Made by a program: the position numbers and the translations under genes. Positions 43,593-51,227 of a DNA stretch of 64,000 nt are shown piece by piece (position 1 is the first letter of the stretch; each line of letters begins with the position of its first letter). Below the pieces are notes generated by a model. That model saw nothing but the letters and a program-made list of their open reading frames with translations, had not been told where the DNA came from and made no database searches. Source of the DNA: Chloroflexota bacterium (GTDB taxonomy: Bacteria > Chloroflexota > Anaerolineae > UBA4142); assembly GCA_023381515.1 (NCBI GenBank), contig JAMCQI010000035.1, forward strand, positions 51,228 through 115,227, written 5' to 3'.

Positions 43593-45173
43593 ATGAGATG
43601 GCCATTCTCACGCACGCGGACCTTGATCACACTGATTGCCTTTATTCTCCTCGCCGGTATGACGGGACATTTGCCGATTGCCTCGGCTGATCCCACTTCC
43701 GACGAGCTGGATCAAGCCATCGCGTCGACGATGAAGGTCTGGACACTCGACGCGAACATGAAAATCATCGCGAGTTGTACTGGCACAGTTGTCGACCCCA
43801 CCGGCTATGTCCTCACCAACTTTCACTGTGTCGGCCTCGTCTCCGATGAGAAGGACCAGGGCAAGCCGGGGACTCTTTACAATCCGAAGGGTCTCTTGGC
43901 CGTAGGTCCGACGCTCGACCCCAAAAAGGCGCCGGTCCCGACTTACATGGCGAAATTCATGGCCGGCAACTATGACCTGGACGTTGCCGTCCTCAAGATC
44001 TACGGCATGGTGAGTCAGAACCAGAAACTGCCCGATCCATTGCCCGTGGTCCCGATTACGCTCGCCGATTCCGACCAAGTGAACATCGGCGATTATGTGG
44101 GGGTCATCGGTTACCCTGGCGTGGGCGGTAACACAGTCACCGTGACGGACGGCAAGATCGCCGGTTTTGACGATGAGAACGGGGATGGCACCCTTGATTC
44201 CTTCAAGGTGACCGCGAGCATCAACCCTGGGAACAGCGGCGGCCTGGCGATTGATGGAAACGGAAAGCAGATCGGGATTCCGGCGTGGAGTCTCTACAAC
44301 GAGAAAACAGGCAGCAAGCTCGATCGGGCTATTATGGTCAATGTCGCCGTGCCTTACATCCAGAAGGCGATCGACTTGGGCTCGACGACCGCCGGCGTGA
44401 TTCCTCCCACCGGTCCCTCCAACAATCCACCGAACAACCCGCCGGACAATCCGTCGTCCAATCCAGTCATCGGCGCGCTGAAATTCGGCACGGATTACAA
44501 GAGCGGGCAACTGGTCGGCGCGGCGACCAAGTTCAAGTCCGGCATCAGCAAGGTCATGGCCCTATTCGACTATGACGGAATGGACAACAGTCTGGATTGG
44601 GGTCGCACCTGGGCCGTGGATGGACAGACGATCGCCGGCAAGTCTTCTGGTTATCAGTGGGATGGAGATGTGAACGGCAGCTACACCCTGCAGCTATACA
44701 ACGACAAAGGCCCGCTCCCCGATGGCAACTACAAGGTCACAGTCTACGTAGACGGTGCTCCCGCGCAGACGGGAACCTTTAGCATAGGCTCGGGGGCCCC
44801 GCCCCCCAAGCAGACGCCTGCGCCTCCGCCTCCTTCAAGCAAGGGCGTTACTCTCAAGGGGCAAATCGTCGATGCCGACACACAGCGCGGCATCTCGGGT
44901 GCCTTGTTCCTGGTCTTCAAGCCCGGAACCACACAGGACGAAATCGTGGCCGGCATCCAGGGTGGCTCGCTCGACCCGCTTCTCGCCGCCGCGGCTAACA
45001 GCGATCAGGGTGGCAACTACCAGACTGCTCCCCCACTCGCCCGCGGTCAGACCTACTCGGTCATGATCGTCGCCGACGGGTACAAAATCCGCTTTTTCGA
45101 CAACGGCCTCGAAATCAGTTCCAGCGACCCGGCCATCACCAAGATGTCCCCGATTGCCCTACAAAAGGAATAG
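43593..45173 (+). CDS. Secreted trypsin-like serine protease with C-terminal beta domains
   Basis: A 526-residue exported protease. After a signal peptide (about 1-32) the S1 domain has the triad His78 ('LTNFHC'), Asp128/130 ('NYDLDVAVLKI') and Ser215 ('NPGNSGGLA'), as in HtrA/DegP-type enzymes, but no PDZ domain follows. A Pro/Asn linker (about 270-290), a beta module (about 295-410) and a CarboxypepD_reg-like module (about 425-526: 'LKGQIVDADTQRGISGALFLVF') fill the rest. AGGAG precedes ATG 43593, 21 bases after the PrsW-like gene; the pair may be an envelope proteolysis unit. Confidence 0.88.
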   Translation: MRWPFSRTRTLITLIAFILLAGMTGHLPIASADPTSDELDQAIASTMKVWTLDANMKIIASCTGTVVDPTGYVLTNFHCVGLVSDEKDQGKPGTLYNPKGLLAVGPTLDPKKAPVPTYMAKFMAGNYDLDVAVLKIYGMVSQNQKLPDPLPVVPITLADSDQVNIGDYVGVIGYPGVGGNTVTVTDGKIAGFDDENGDGTLDSFKVTASINPGNSGGLAIDGNGKQIGIPAWSLYNEKTGSKLDRAIMVNVAVPYIQKAIDLGSTTAGVIPPTGPSNNPPNNPPDNPSSNPVIGALKFGTDYKSGQLVGAATKFKSGISKVMALFDYDGMDNSLDWGRTWAVDGQTIAGKSSGYQWDGDVNGSYTLQLYNDKGPLPDGNYKVTVYVDGAPAQTGTFSIGSGAPPPKQTPAPPPPSSKGVTLKGQIVDADTQRGISGALFLVFKPGTTQDEIVAGIQGGSLDPLLAAAANSDQGGNYQTAPPLARGQTYSVMIVADGYKIRFFDNGLEISSSDPAITKMSPIALQKE

Positions 45174-45192
45174 CTCCGGTTCGTTCGGGCAA

Positions 45193-45224
45193 AGAGGGGC
45201 GCGTCCACATGGATGCGCCCCTCT
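45193..45224 (+). terminator. Hairpin after the protease gene
   Basis: AGAGGGGCGC-GTCC / GGAT-GCGCCCCTCT with an ACAT loop; very stable but no T-run follows. Confidence 0.65.
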
Positions 45225-45376
45225 CATGTGATCGCTAATTATGGGCGCAGGAGCAAGTCATTTCTTGCTAATGTCTCAATCATCCTCCTGCTCGCCTTCC
45301 TCCTGATTATCGCCGCCGATGCTCTCAACCCTAACCGGCTTTCGCCAAATCCTCACCGGCGGACTCGCCCTCGCCC

Positions 45377-45404
45377 GCCGAAGCCTCCTGCAGGAGGCTT
45401 CGGC
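45377..45404. repeat. 28-base perfect palindrome
   Basis: Two 14-base arms with no spacer, lying in the intergenic space; similar in form to the palindrome at 22929-22962. Confidence 0.7.
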
Positions 45405-45610
45405 CGCGCTCACCCGGACAAAACCGGACCCGCTCGACTTCTGCGGGATTTGCAGTCTTGACCTAGGACGGCAACTGCGGCAAGCGAGTCGCCATGATTT
45501 GGGGCATTCTCTCTCAAACAGTTCTCAGCATTCTCTCAGGTTGCGCTAATGTTGCGATGATATTATGGTGTGGTTTGCAAGGTCCTCCTCCCTTCCGCTC
45601 CTACCTATTC

Positions 45611-46594
45611 ATGAATGAGCGTCTTTGGAATCGCGGCTTGATAGCAACGGCGGCCTGGGTGGCTATTGTTTCTGCCATCTCGGTCTGGCTGGCATGGAAC
45701 GCGTCGCCCGACCTCGCATCCCGTGTTTCGGTGGCAGCCCTCACTCCAATCGTCGCTGCGGCGATCACCAGCTATTCGTTGCGGATTCTGCGCTTTCACT
45801 ATTTCCTCTCACGCAGCAACATCGCGATTACCTTGCCGGGCACGGCCGTGGTGCAGATGGTGGGATTTGCCCTATCCGTCACCCCCGGACACGTCGGCGA
45901 GGTATTCAAATTGCATTTGATTCGCGAGCGTGCAGGAACTCCGGTGGTCCAAACCGCTCCCTTGCTGCTCCTGGATCGCCTGACCGAAGGTGGCGGATTC
46001 CTGCTCCTCGCGACCACTGCCAGTTTGATGTTGCCCTCACAGATCAAACAAACTCCCGTCTCTGTCGCGCTGGTAGTCGGCATCGGGTTGGTGTGCATGT
46101 TTGCACTGACCCGGAATCATTGGTTCAGGTATATTGCGTCGATCCGCTCGCTGCTCCTCAAGTGGCGATGGGGACGCGGGGTCCTGCCCCATCTACAAAG
46201 CCTCTGGAGAGGGCTGAACGTGAGCTTTACGCCGAGGCAAATCTTGGGCGGGCTCCTCTTCAGCGTTCTGGCACGTTTTGCGGATGGATTGGTCGTGTTA
46301 TTTGCCGCCCGTGTGGTAGGGGTGGATTTGACCTTGCCGACAGCCGTCTTTGTACTTGCCGTGAGCGGGTTGGCGGGAGGTCTATCGTTCCTCCCCGCCG
46401 GTACCGGGGCGGTAGAGACGGCGATGGTCGGCCTACTTCTCGCCCTCGGTTCAACGCTCCCGAACGCGCTGGCTATTTCCCTCTTGGCGCGCCTGGCGAC
46501 CTTGTGGCTATGGGTCGCACTCGGCTTGGGAATCGCGTTCCTGCTGCGGTGGCTTGATATACATTCCCGTTCCCGAGAGGAAGACAGACTCTAA
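45611..46594 (+). CDS. Flippase-like integral membrane protein (LPG_synthase_TM family)
   Basis: A 327-residue polytopic protein of the YbhN/AglD-like family (PF03706). Motifs: 'RILRFHYFLSRSNIAITLPGTAVVQMVGFALSVTPGHVGEVFKLHLI' and 'GLAGGLSFLPAGTGAVETAMVGLLLALG' are diagnostic. Such proteins flip or handle lipid-linked sugars. ATG 45611 is taken; a longer frame to 45494 lacks support and there is no good ribosome binding site. The stop overlaps the GT4 start by 1 base (TAATG). Confidence 0.85.
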   Translation: MNERLWNRGLIATAAWVAIVSAISVWLAWNASPDLASRVSVAALTPIVAAAITSYSLRILRFHYFLSRSNIAITLPGTAVVQMVGFALSVTPGHVGEVFKLHLIRERAGTPVVQTAPLLLLDRLTEGGGFLLLATTASLMLPSQIKQTPVSVALVVGIGLVCMFALTRNHWFRYIASIRSLLLKWRWGRGVLPHLQSLWRGLNVSFTPRQILGGLLFSVLARFADGLVVLFAARVVGVDLTLPTAVFVLAVSGLAGGLSFLPAGTGAVETAMVGLLLALGSTLPNALAISLLARLATLWLWVALGLGIAFLLRWLDIHSRSREEDRL

Positions 46595-47793
46595 TGCAGA
46601 TCGCTCTGGCCTCCATTCACCCTCGCGCCCAGAGTGGACAAATAGAACAGTTGGTCGGTCTGGCAGAGGCCCTGACGAACCAGGGCCATACAGTTACGCT
46701 GGTTTTACCGTTTCCGAGCGAACTGCTTCTCGACGGGAATCGGCCCGCGGTTCGCCCATCGCGTGTCTTGCTCGACCAACCCTCCCGCATCGGCAGCGTG
46801 CTGCTCCGGCTCAGGCGCCTCGCCCCGCGCGTCGATATCATACATCTCAATCTCCCCACTCCGGCCTTTTCCATGTTTGCGGACTTGCTCCAGATGTCCG
46901 TCCGCGTACCCGTCGTCGTCGGGTACGAGGCGCATCTGGTGGGGCCGCGCGATTTGCTGAAACGAGGCAGGCTCTGGCAAGACCCGGGATTTTATCTGCC
47001 GCGACTCCTGGTAAACAATTCTCTGGTCGCGCATGGAACTCTCCACCGCGCCCGCCACTATTTGGTCAATTCTCAATACCAAAAGGAAGAGTTGGCCGGA
47101 CTGGGCCTGCCTGCCGAGCAGGTGCACATTGTTCCCCCCATCCTTCCGATGGCCAAATTGGAGCGGGGAACGGACAAAATGCGGGCGCTCTTCCCGCCGG
47201 GGCGGATCATCACCTACCTCGGTCACTATCATCATGTCAAGGGGGTGGATATCCTCTTGCACGCGTTCCAGTCCCTCGCGCCCCGCTTCCCAGATCTCTA
47301 TCTCGCCCTGGCATGGAGCGGAGTGGGATCCGCTCGCCGGGTGGAGCAGATCCTGTCGGAGCCTCAACTCCGCGGTCGTGTGTATCCCCTGGGCCAGGTG
47401 CGCGTGCCGGACCTCTTGGCCGTGAGCGACGCAGCGGTGCTACCCTATCGTTTGACGATCGGTCAAGCAGCATTCCCGGCGGCACTGCTCGAAGCGATGG
47501 CGGCACTCGTGCCTGTCGTCACAACCGATCTGCCGCTCTTGCGCGAATTCACGGAAGGAGGTCGCAGAGCGCTCCTGGTACCGCCGGACGACCCCACCGC
47601 CCTCGCCGGCGGAATCGAACGGGTTCTCACGCAAAAGGCGCTCGTTTCGCAAATGCTAGAGTCACAGCGACGCTGGGCTCGCGAAATAGAGCCTTCCCGC
47701 GCCGTGAGGGTATATGAGGAACTCTACCAAAGACTCTGCGCGAACCAAGCGGCAGTTTTACGGCCAGCCAGAGATCGCGAGCAGTTACGATGA
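46594..47793 (+). CDS. Family 4 glycosyltransferase
   Basis: A 399-residue GT-B enzyme. The acceptor half has 'ALASIHPRAQSGQIEQLVGLAEALTNQGHTV' and 'VDIIHLNLPT'; the donor half has 'ITYLGHYHHVKGVDILLHAFQSL' and 'GQAAFPAALLEAMAALVPVVTTDLPLLREF', where the E-x7-E motif is present in 'ALLEAMAALVPVVTTD' in a relaxed form. It transfers a nucleotide-sugar to a lipid or polysaccharide acceptor. Coupled by a 1-base overlap to the flippase and by an 80-base overlap to the methyltransferase. Confidence 0.86.
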   Translation: MQIALASIHPRAQSGQIEQLVGLAEALTNQGHTVTLVLPFPSELLLDGNRPAVRPSRVLLDQPSRIGSVLLRLRRLAPRVDIIHLNLPTPAFSMFADLLQMSVRVPVVVGYEAHLVGPRDLLKRGRLWQDPGFYLPRLLVNNSLVAHGTLHRARHYLVNSQYQKEELAGLGLPAEQVHIVPPILPMAKLERGTDKMRALFPPGRIITYLGHYHHVKGVDILLHAFQSLAPRFPDLYLALAWSGVGSARRVEQILSEPQLRGRVYPLGQVRVPDLLAVSDAAVLPYRLTIGQAAFPAALLEAMAALVPVVTTDLPLLREFTEGGRRALLVPPDDPTALAGGIERVLTQKALVSQMLESQRRWAREIEPSRAVRVYEELYQRLCANQAAVLRPARDREQLR

Positions 47794-48418
47794 ACAGCGC
47801 TTCGGCGGTGCCAGCGGCGCATGGGTGAGCCGGCGCGAGATTGAGCTCGTCCTCTCTCTCTTGCCTCCGCATCGACGTGTGCTTGACCTGGGTTGCGGAA
47901 CGGGTCGGCTTACCCGGGTGCTGGCAGAACAGGGTCCGATTGTCGGTCTCGACGCATCTGCCCCCATGCTGGCGGAGACACGGCGAGACTGCCGCGCGCC
48001 GCTCGTTCAAGGCGACGCCTTTGTGCTTCCTTTCGCTAACGGGAGTTTCGACGCAGTGGTCGCGCTCCGTCTCGCCTTTCATTTTGCCGCGTTGGACCCT
48101 TTGTTGCGTGAAGCCGTGCGCGTTCTGACGCAGCCGGGAACTGTTATTTTCGACACGTATCTATGGAGCCCCCGGGCATGGCTGTCCCTTGACCGTGAGC
48201 ACTGGGGCGGCGGAGTATTTGCCCATTCCCCCGCAGAAATCGAACGCACGGCGACGCAGCTGGGTTTGCGCATTGCCCGGCGAGAAGCCTGCTTTCTTTT
48301 TTCTCCCTACATCTATCGGCGCTTACCGCTTGCCATTGTTCGGCTCCTTGCCAACCTGGAGACGCTCACGCCCCGGCGTCTGCGCGCCCGCGTGTTTTGG
48401 GCAATGGAGCGCGGATGA
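47714..48418 (+). CDS. SAM-dependent methyltransferase
   Basis: A 234-residue class I methyltransferase with motif I 'VLDLGCGTGRLTRVLAEQG', 'VGLDASAPML', 'PFANGSFDAVVALRLAFHF' and 'REAVRVLTQPGTVIF'. It probably modifies a sugar or lipid in the pathway of its neighbours. The start ATG 47714 with GAGGG close upstream lies inside the GT4 gene; the 80-base overlap is larger than usual and may mean a later start. Confidence 0.86.
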   Translation: MRNSTKDSARTKRQFYGQPEIASSYDEQRFGGASGAWVSRREIELVLSLLPPHRRVLDLGCGTGRLTRVLAEQGPIVGLDASAPMLAETRRDCRAPLVQGDAFVLPFANGSFDAVVALRLAFHFAALDPLLREAVRVLTQPGTVIFDTYLWSPRAWLSLDREHWGGGVFAHSPAEIERTATQLGLRIARREACFLFSPYIYRRLPLAIVRLLANLETLTPRRLRARVFWAMERG

Positions 48419-48448
48419 TTCCCGGGCCGACGGGGCCGGACCACTTGA

Positions 48449-49020
48449 CCCGATCCCGCCGGTTCGACGATGGGTACCGTTGGGATGAGCGTTATGACCG
48501 CCCGGAGATACGGAGGGGCTTGGGCAGGCGCTCTCGCGGCACTGCTCCTGGCAGGGTTCACGCTGGGCATCTATTTCAACTCGATCGTCAAGACCTACGC
48601 ACTCGTTTCTTTCTGTTTTGCCGCGACCTTGTTCGTCTTGTCTTCTCACATAAGGGACAACTGCAGGTATCCCTTGGCGCTTGCCTTCGCTCTGGCAGCC
48701 TCATTGGTACGTGTCACCGCCGCCTTCTTCGTCGCACCGATTCTTCTCTTTGTCTTTCTCCGGGCAAATCGGTTGGCACGCTTGATGATCGTGCTCGAAG
48801 GAATCGGGGCGCTCCTCCTCGCAGGCGTTTAAGTCTTCCCCAACTGGCCGGCGGCACGCTGGGGCCTCATCAGCAGTCATCTGCGCTACTAGGGAAACTT
48901 TTCGACCTTCAGGCAGATCGGCGCCATGCTGACTGAACGTGTGCCTGATATTGCCCAGAATTTCGGCCCGCTCCTTGTGCTCGGCGGCCAGAGAGCCTAT
49001 CGATCCACCCAAGATTCGGT
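48449..49020 (+). pseudogene. Decayed membrane glycosyltransferase gene (GT39-like remnant)
   Basis: One frame shows family-like sequence ('MTARRYGGAWAGALAALLLAG', 'YFNSIVKTYALVSFCFAATLFVLSSHI') interrupted by TAA at 48830-48832 and TAG at 48890-48892, after which the same frame continues with plausible protein ('FSTFRQIGAMLTERVPDIAQNFGPLLVLGG'). The 5' end is cut by a TGA at 48446. Two stops in one frame without frameshift, a missing start and partial length point to a gene in decay. GT39-type identity is inferred from the helix and motif pattern. Confidence 0.72.
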
Positions 49021-49030
49021 CAGCAGCCCG

Positions 49031-49059
49031 TTGCGGAATGGTTTCTTTTCCTGTATAAT
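49031..49059 (+). promoter_or_regulatory. Promoter of the D-2-hydroxyacid dehydrogenase gene
   Basis: TTGCGG (49031-49036), 17-base spacer, TATAAT (49054-49059), 30 bases before ATG 49090, with a strong GGAAGGGG ribosome binding site. Confidence 0.75.
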
Positions 49060-49089
49060 TCCCCTCTGACATCTCATGGAAGGGGTGCA

Positions 49090-50106
49090 ATGAAGCAAGT
49101 CCTTTTGACCCAACGTTTCAGCGAGGCTCAGTTGGAACGCCTGCGCGCCGTTTCGCCCGAACTGCAGATCGAACAAAAGTCGGTGCGGGAGGAATGGGAC
49201 GCGATGGACACGGGTTCCTTCTTCCAAGGGAATGAGGAGGTTCTCTACTGCTTTATGCCCCCCCGTGACCTCTCGGTGGCTCCCAAGCTCAGATGGGTGC
49301 AGCTGCACAGCGCGGGCATCAACCAGTTGGCCGGCCACCCAATTCTCCAGAGCGACATTTTCATTACCACCTCCAGCGGCATCCATGCCGTCCCGATTGG
49401 CGAATTCTCCATCACAATGATGCTCGCCCTCGCTCGACGTGTGCCGCGCATGGTTCGAATGCAGGACGCCGGAATCTGGCCGGAGCAGCGCTGGACCACG
49501 TTCCAGGCTGTCGAACTGCGCGGCAAAACGCTCGGCGTCGTCGGCTATGGCAGCATCGGGCGTGAGGTCGCGCGCATCGCCAAGCACGCCTTCGCTATGC
49601 GCGTCCTCGCCATGACCTACAGCAACACGCACGCCGACCGCGGCTATGCAGAGCCGAACGTCGGCGACCCGGAAGGCAAGCTGCCGGACGCATGGTTTAA
49701 TCGGGACGGGCTGAAGGAGATGCTCGGGCAATCCGATTTTGTGCTCATCTCGGCTCCTCTCACCGATGAGACACGCGGCATGGTAGGCGAGGCCCAACTT
49801 CGAGCGATCAAGTCGACCGCTTTTATCGTGAATATCGCACGCGGGGAGATTATTGACGAGACCGCGCTCGTGCGCGCACTGAGAGAGAACTGGATTGCGG
49901 GCGCGGGCCTGGATGTCTTCGCGCACGAGCCGCTGCCCGCCGACAGCCCATTGTGGAAACTGGACAATGCCATCCTGGCGCCCCATGTCTCCGCCGATAC
50001 CCCGCACTATGATGATCGCGTGGTGGACCTCTTTGCGGAGAATCTGCGGCGCTTTCTGCGCGGCGACCAATTGCTCAATCTTGTAAATCGGCAGCGCGGT
50101 TACTGA
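49090..50106 (+). CDS. D-2-hydroxyacid dehydrogenase
   Basis: A 338-residue NAD(P)-dependent enzyme. The cofactor loop is 'GVVGYGSIGREVARIAK'; 'LISAPLTDETRGMV' and 'VNIARGEIIDETALVRAL' carry the catalytic Arg, 'VFAHEPLPADSPLW' the Glu and 'LAPHVSAD' the His. It oxidises or reduces a 2-hydroxy/2-oxo acid; the substrate is unknown. Length is normal. Confidence 0.94.
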   Translation: MKQVLLTQRFSEAQLERLRAVSPELQIEQKSVREEWDAMDTGSFFQGNEEVLYCFMPPRDLSVAPKLRWVQLHSAGINQLAGHPILQSDIFITTSSGIHAVPIGEFSITMMLALARRVPRMVRMQDAGIWPEQRWTTFQAVELRGKTLGVVGYGSIGREVARIAKHAFAMRVLAMTYSNTHADRGYAEPNVGDPEGKLPDAWFNRDGLKEMLGQSDFVLISAPLTDETRGMVGEAQLRAIKSTAFIVNIARGEIIDETALVRALRENWIAGAGLDVFAHEPLPADSPLWKLDNAILAPHVSADTPHYDDRVVDLFAENLRRFLRGDQLLNLVNRQRGY

Positions 50107-50261
50107 CAAGGCAGTTGCGGTTTTGCTCCCCTCGCCCCCCTAGCCCGCTCCCTGTTTGGGAAACGAGTCGAATGAGTTTCGTGGGAGATAGATTTTGCCG
50201 GGCGTCAGCCATCTCCGGCACCCCACCCCCTATCCGCTGGGCCGAGAGGGGATTGGAGACG

Positions 50262-50319
50262 GGTCCGAGTTCGGACCAACAATGAATTGTTCATTGCCAA
50301 TGCCCGCCAGCAAGGCATT
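50262..50319. other. Three consecutive short hairpins upstream of the HAD gene
   Basis: GGTCCG/CGGACC (50262-50277), CAATGAA/TTCATTG (50280-50296) and AATGCC/GGCATT (50299-50319), all perfect, spaced by 2 bases each. Likely part of the leader RNA. Confidence 0.55.
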
Positions 50320-50358
50320 AGGCTATCCCAAAAAGAAAGGCTATCGAATAATAGAGTC

Positions 50359-51102
50359 ATGATTTACGGAATCATTTTTGATTTGGGCAGCACTTTGATG
50401 TATCTGGACGACGAATGGAAAGATATCGACGCTCGCTCCACGCTGGCGCTCGTCGAATTTCTCCATGCGAACGGCGTGCCGGTCGGCGACAATTTCGTGG
50501 AGGCCTTTCGCGCCGCGCGCAGCCACGGGTGGGAACTCGCGGAAGAAACGAACGTGGAGCACACGCTGGGCCAGGCGTTGACTCAAGCGTTGAGTGGACT
50601 CGGCTATTCCTCCCTCGATGGCCTGATTCCTCGCGCCGTCGAACAATACTTCGCGCTAGCGGAAATCCACTGGACCTGCTATCCGGGCGCGCTCGACACG
50701 CTCCACGCCCTGAAAGAGCGCGGCCTCCGCGTGGGGGTCATTTCGAATGCAGATGACGATGGCCTCGTCCAGCGGACGTCCGTCCGCCTGGGCTTTTCGA
50801 GGTTTGCGGACCCCGTGATCAGCAGTGCCGGCTTTTCCTACCGCAAGCCCGACCCCCGGATCTTTCAACACGTGGCGCGGATTTGGTCGCTCCCTCCCGA
50901 GGAGATCGCAATGGTGGGAGACGCACCACGCTACGACATCATCGGCGCCCACCGGGCCGGCATGAAGGCCATCTTGATCGACCATGGGGAAAACGCCTGG
51001 TGGCAATCGGTCCCTGCCGAGCTGGCGAATGAGCCGGGCATCCAACCCGACGCCGTCGTCCATTCCCTACTCGAAATCCCAACCGTACTTGGGCGTCTAT
51101 AA
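50359..51102 (+). CDS. HAD-superfamily hydrolase
   Basis: A 247-residue HAD hydrolase. Motif I is 'IIFDLGSTLMYL', where the second Asp of the DxDx(T/V) rule is replaced by Gly; motif II 'VGVISNADDD'; motif III/IV 'KPDPRIFQHVA' and 'MVGDAPRYDIIGAHRAGM'. The nucleophile Asp and the Lys are present, so it may be a phosphatase with altered acid/base chemistry. ATG 50359 was chosen over an earlier start at 50287, which adds unrelated residues. Confidence 0.88.
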   Translation: MIYGIIFDLGSTLMYLDDEWKDIDARSTLALVEFLHANGVPVGDNFVEAFRAARSHGWELAEETNVEHTLGQALTQALSGLGYSSLDGLIPRAVEQYFALAEIHWTCYPGALDTLHALKERGLRVGVISNADDDGLVQRTSVRLGFSRFADPVISSAGFSYRKPDPRIFQHVARIWSLPPEEIAMVGDAPRYDIIGAHRAGMKAILIDHGENAWWQSVPAELANEPGIQPDAVVHSLLEIPTVLGRL

Positions 51103-51140
51103 CTATTCTCCTTCCTTCATTCGTCGTTCGCCCATGGTCC

Positions 51141-51201
51141 TCAGTCTTTTGTTCCTTTGCTATTTGTCATTCTTCATTTGCTCCTTTGTTCATTTGTCAT
51201 G
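51141..51201. repeat. TTTG-type heptamer/octamer array
   Basis: About eight degenerate units (CTTTTG, TCCTTTG, CTATTTG, TCATTCT, TCATTTG, CTCCTTTG, TTCATTTG) just before the GlgA-GlgP gene. Positions 51176-51198 match 28270-28292 at 22 of 23 bases. Confidence 0.65.
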
Positions 51202-51227
51202 TCAAGTCGCCATTCAAGAGTTGATGG

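Larger units (their letters stand above)
45174..45610. other. 437-base intergenic region with a loopless palindrome
   Basis: Contains the hairpin at 45193-45224 and a perfect 28-base palindrome at 45377-45404 (arms GCCGAAGCCTCCTG). A frame of 82 codons (45213-45461) lacks a start site and begins in the hairpin, so I do not call it. No clear promoter for the next gene. Confidence 0.55.

Noticed and set aside
45213..45461. An 82-codon frame with a hydrophobic stretch.
   Set aside because: It begins within the terminator-like hairpin of the protease gene, has no start site, and its later part runs through the palindrome.
48997..50109. A 370-codon minus-strand frame.
   Set aside because: It is antisense to the complete D-2-hydroxyacid dehydrogenase gene and shows no family motif.
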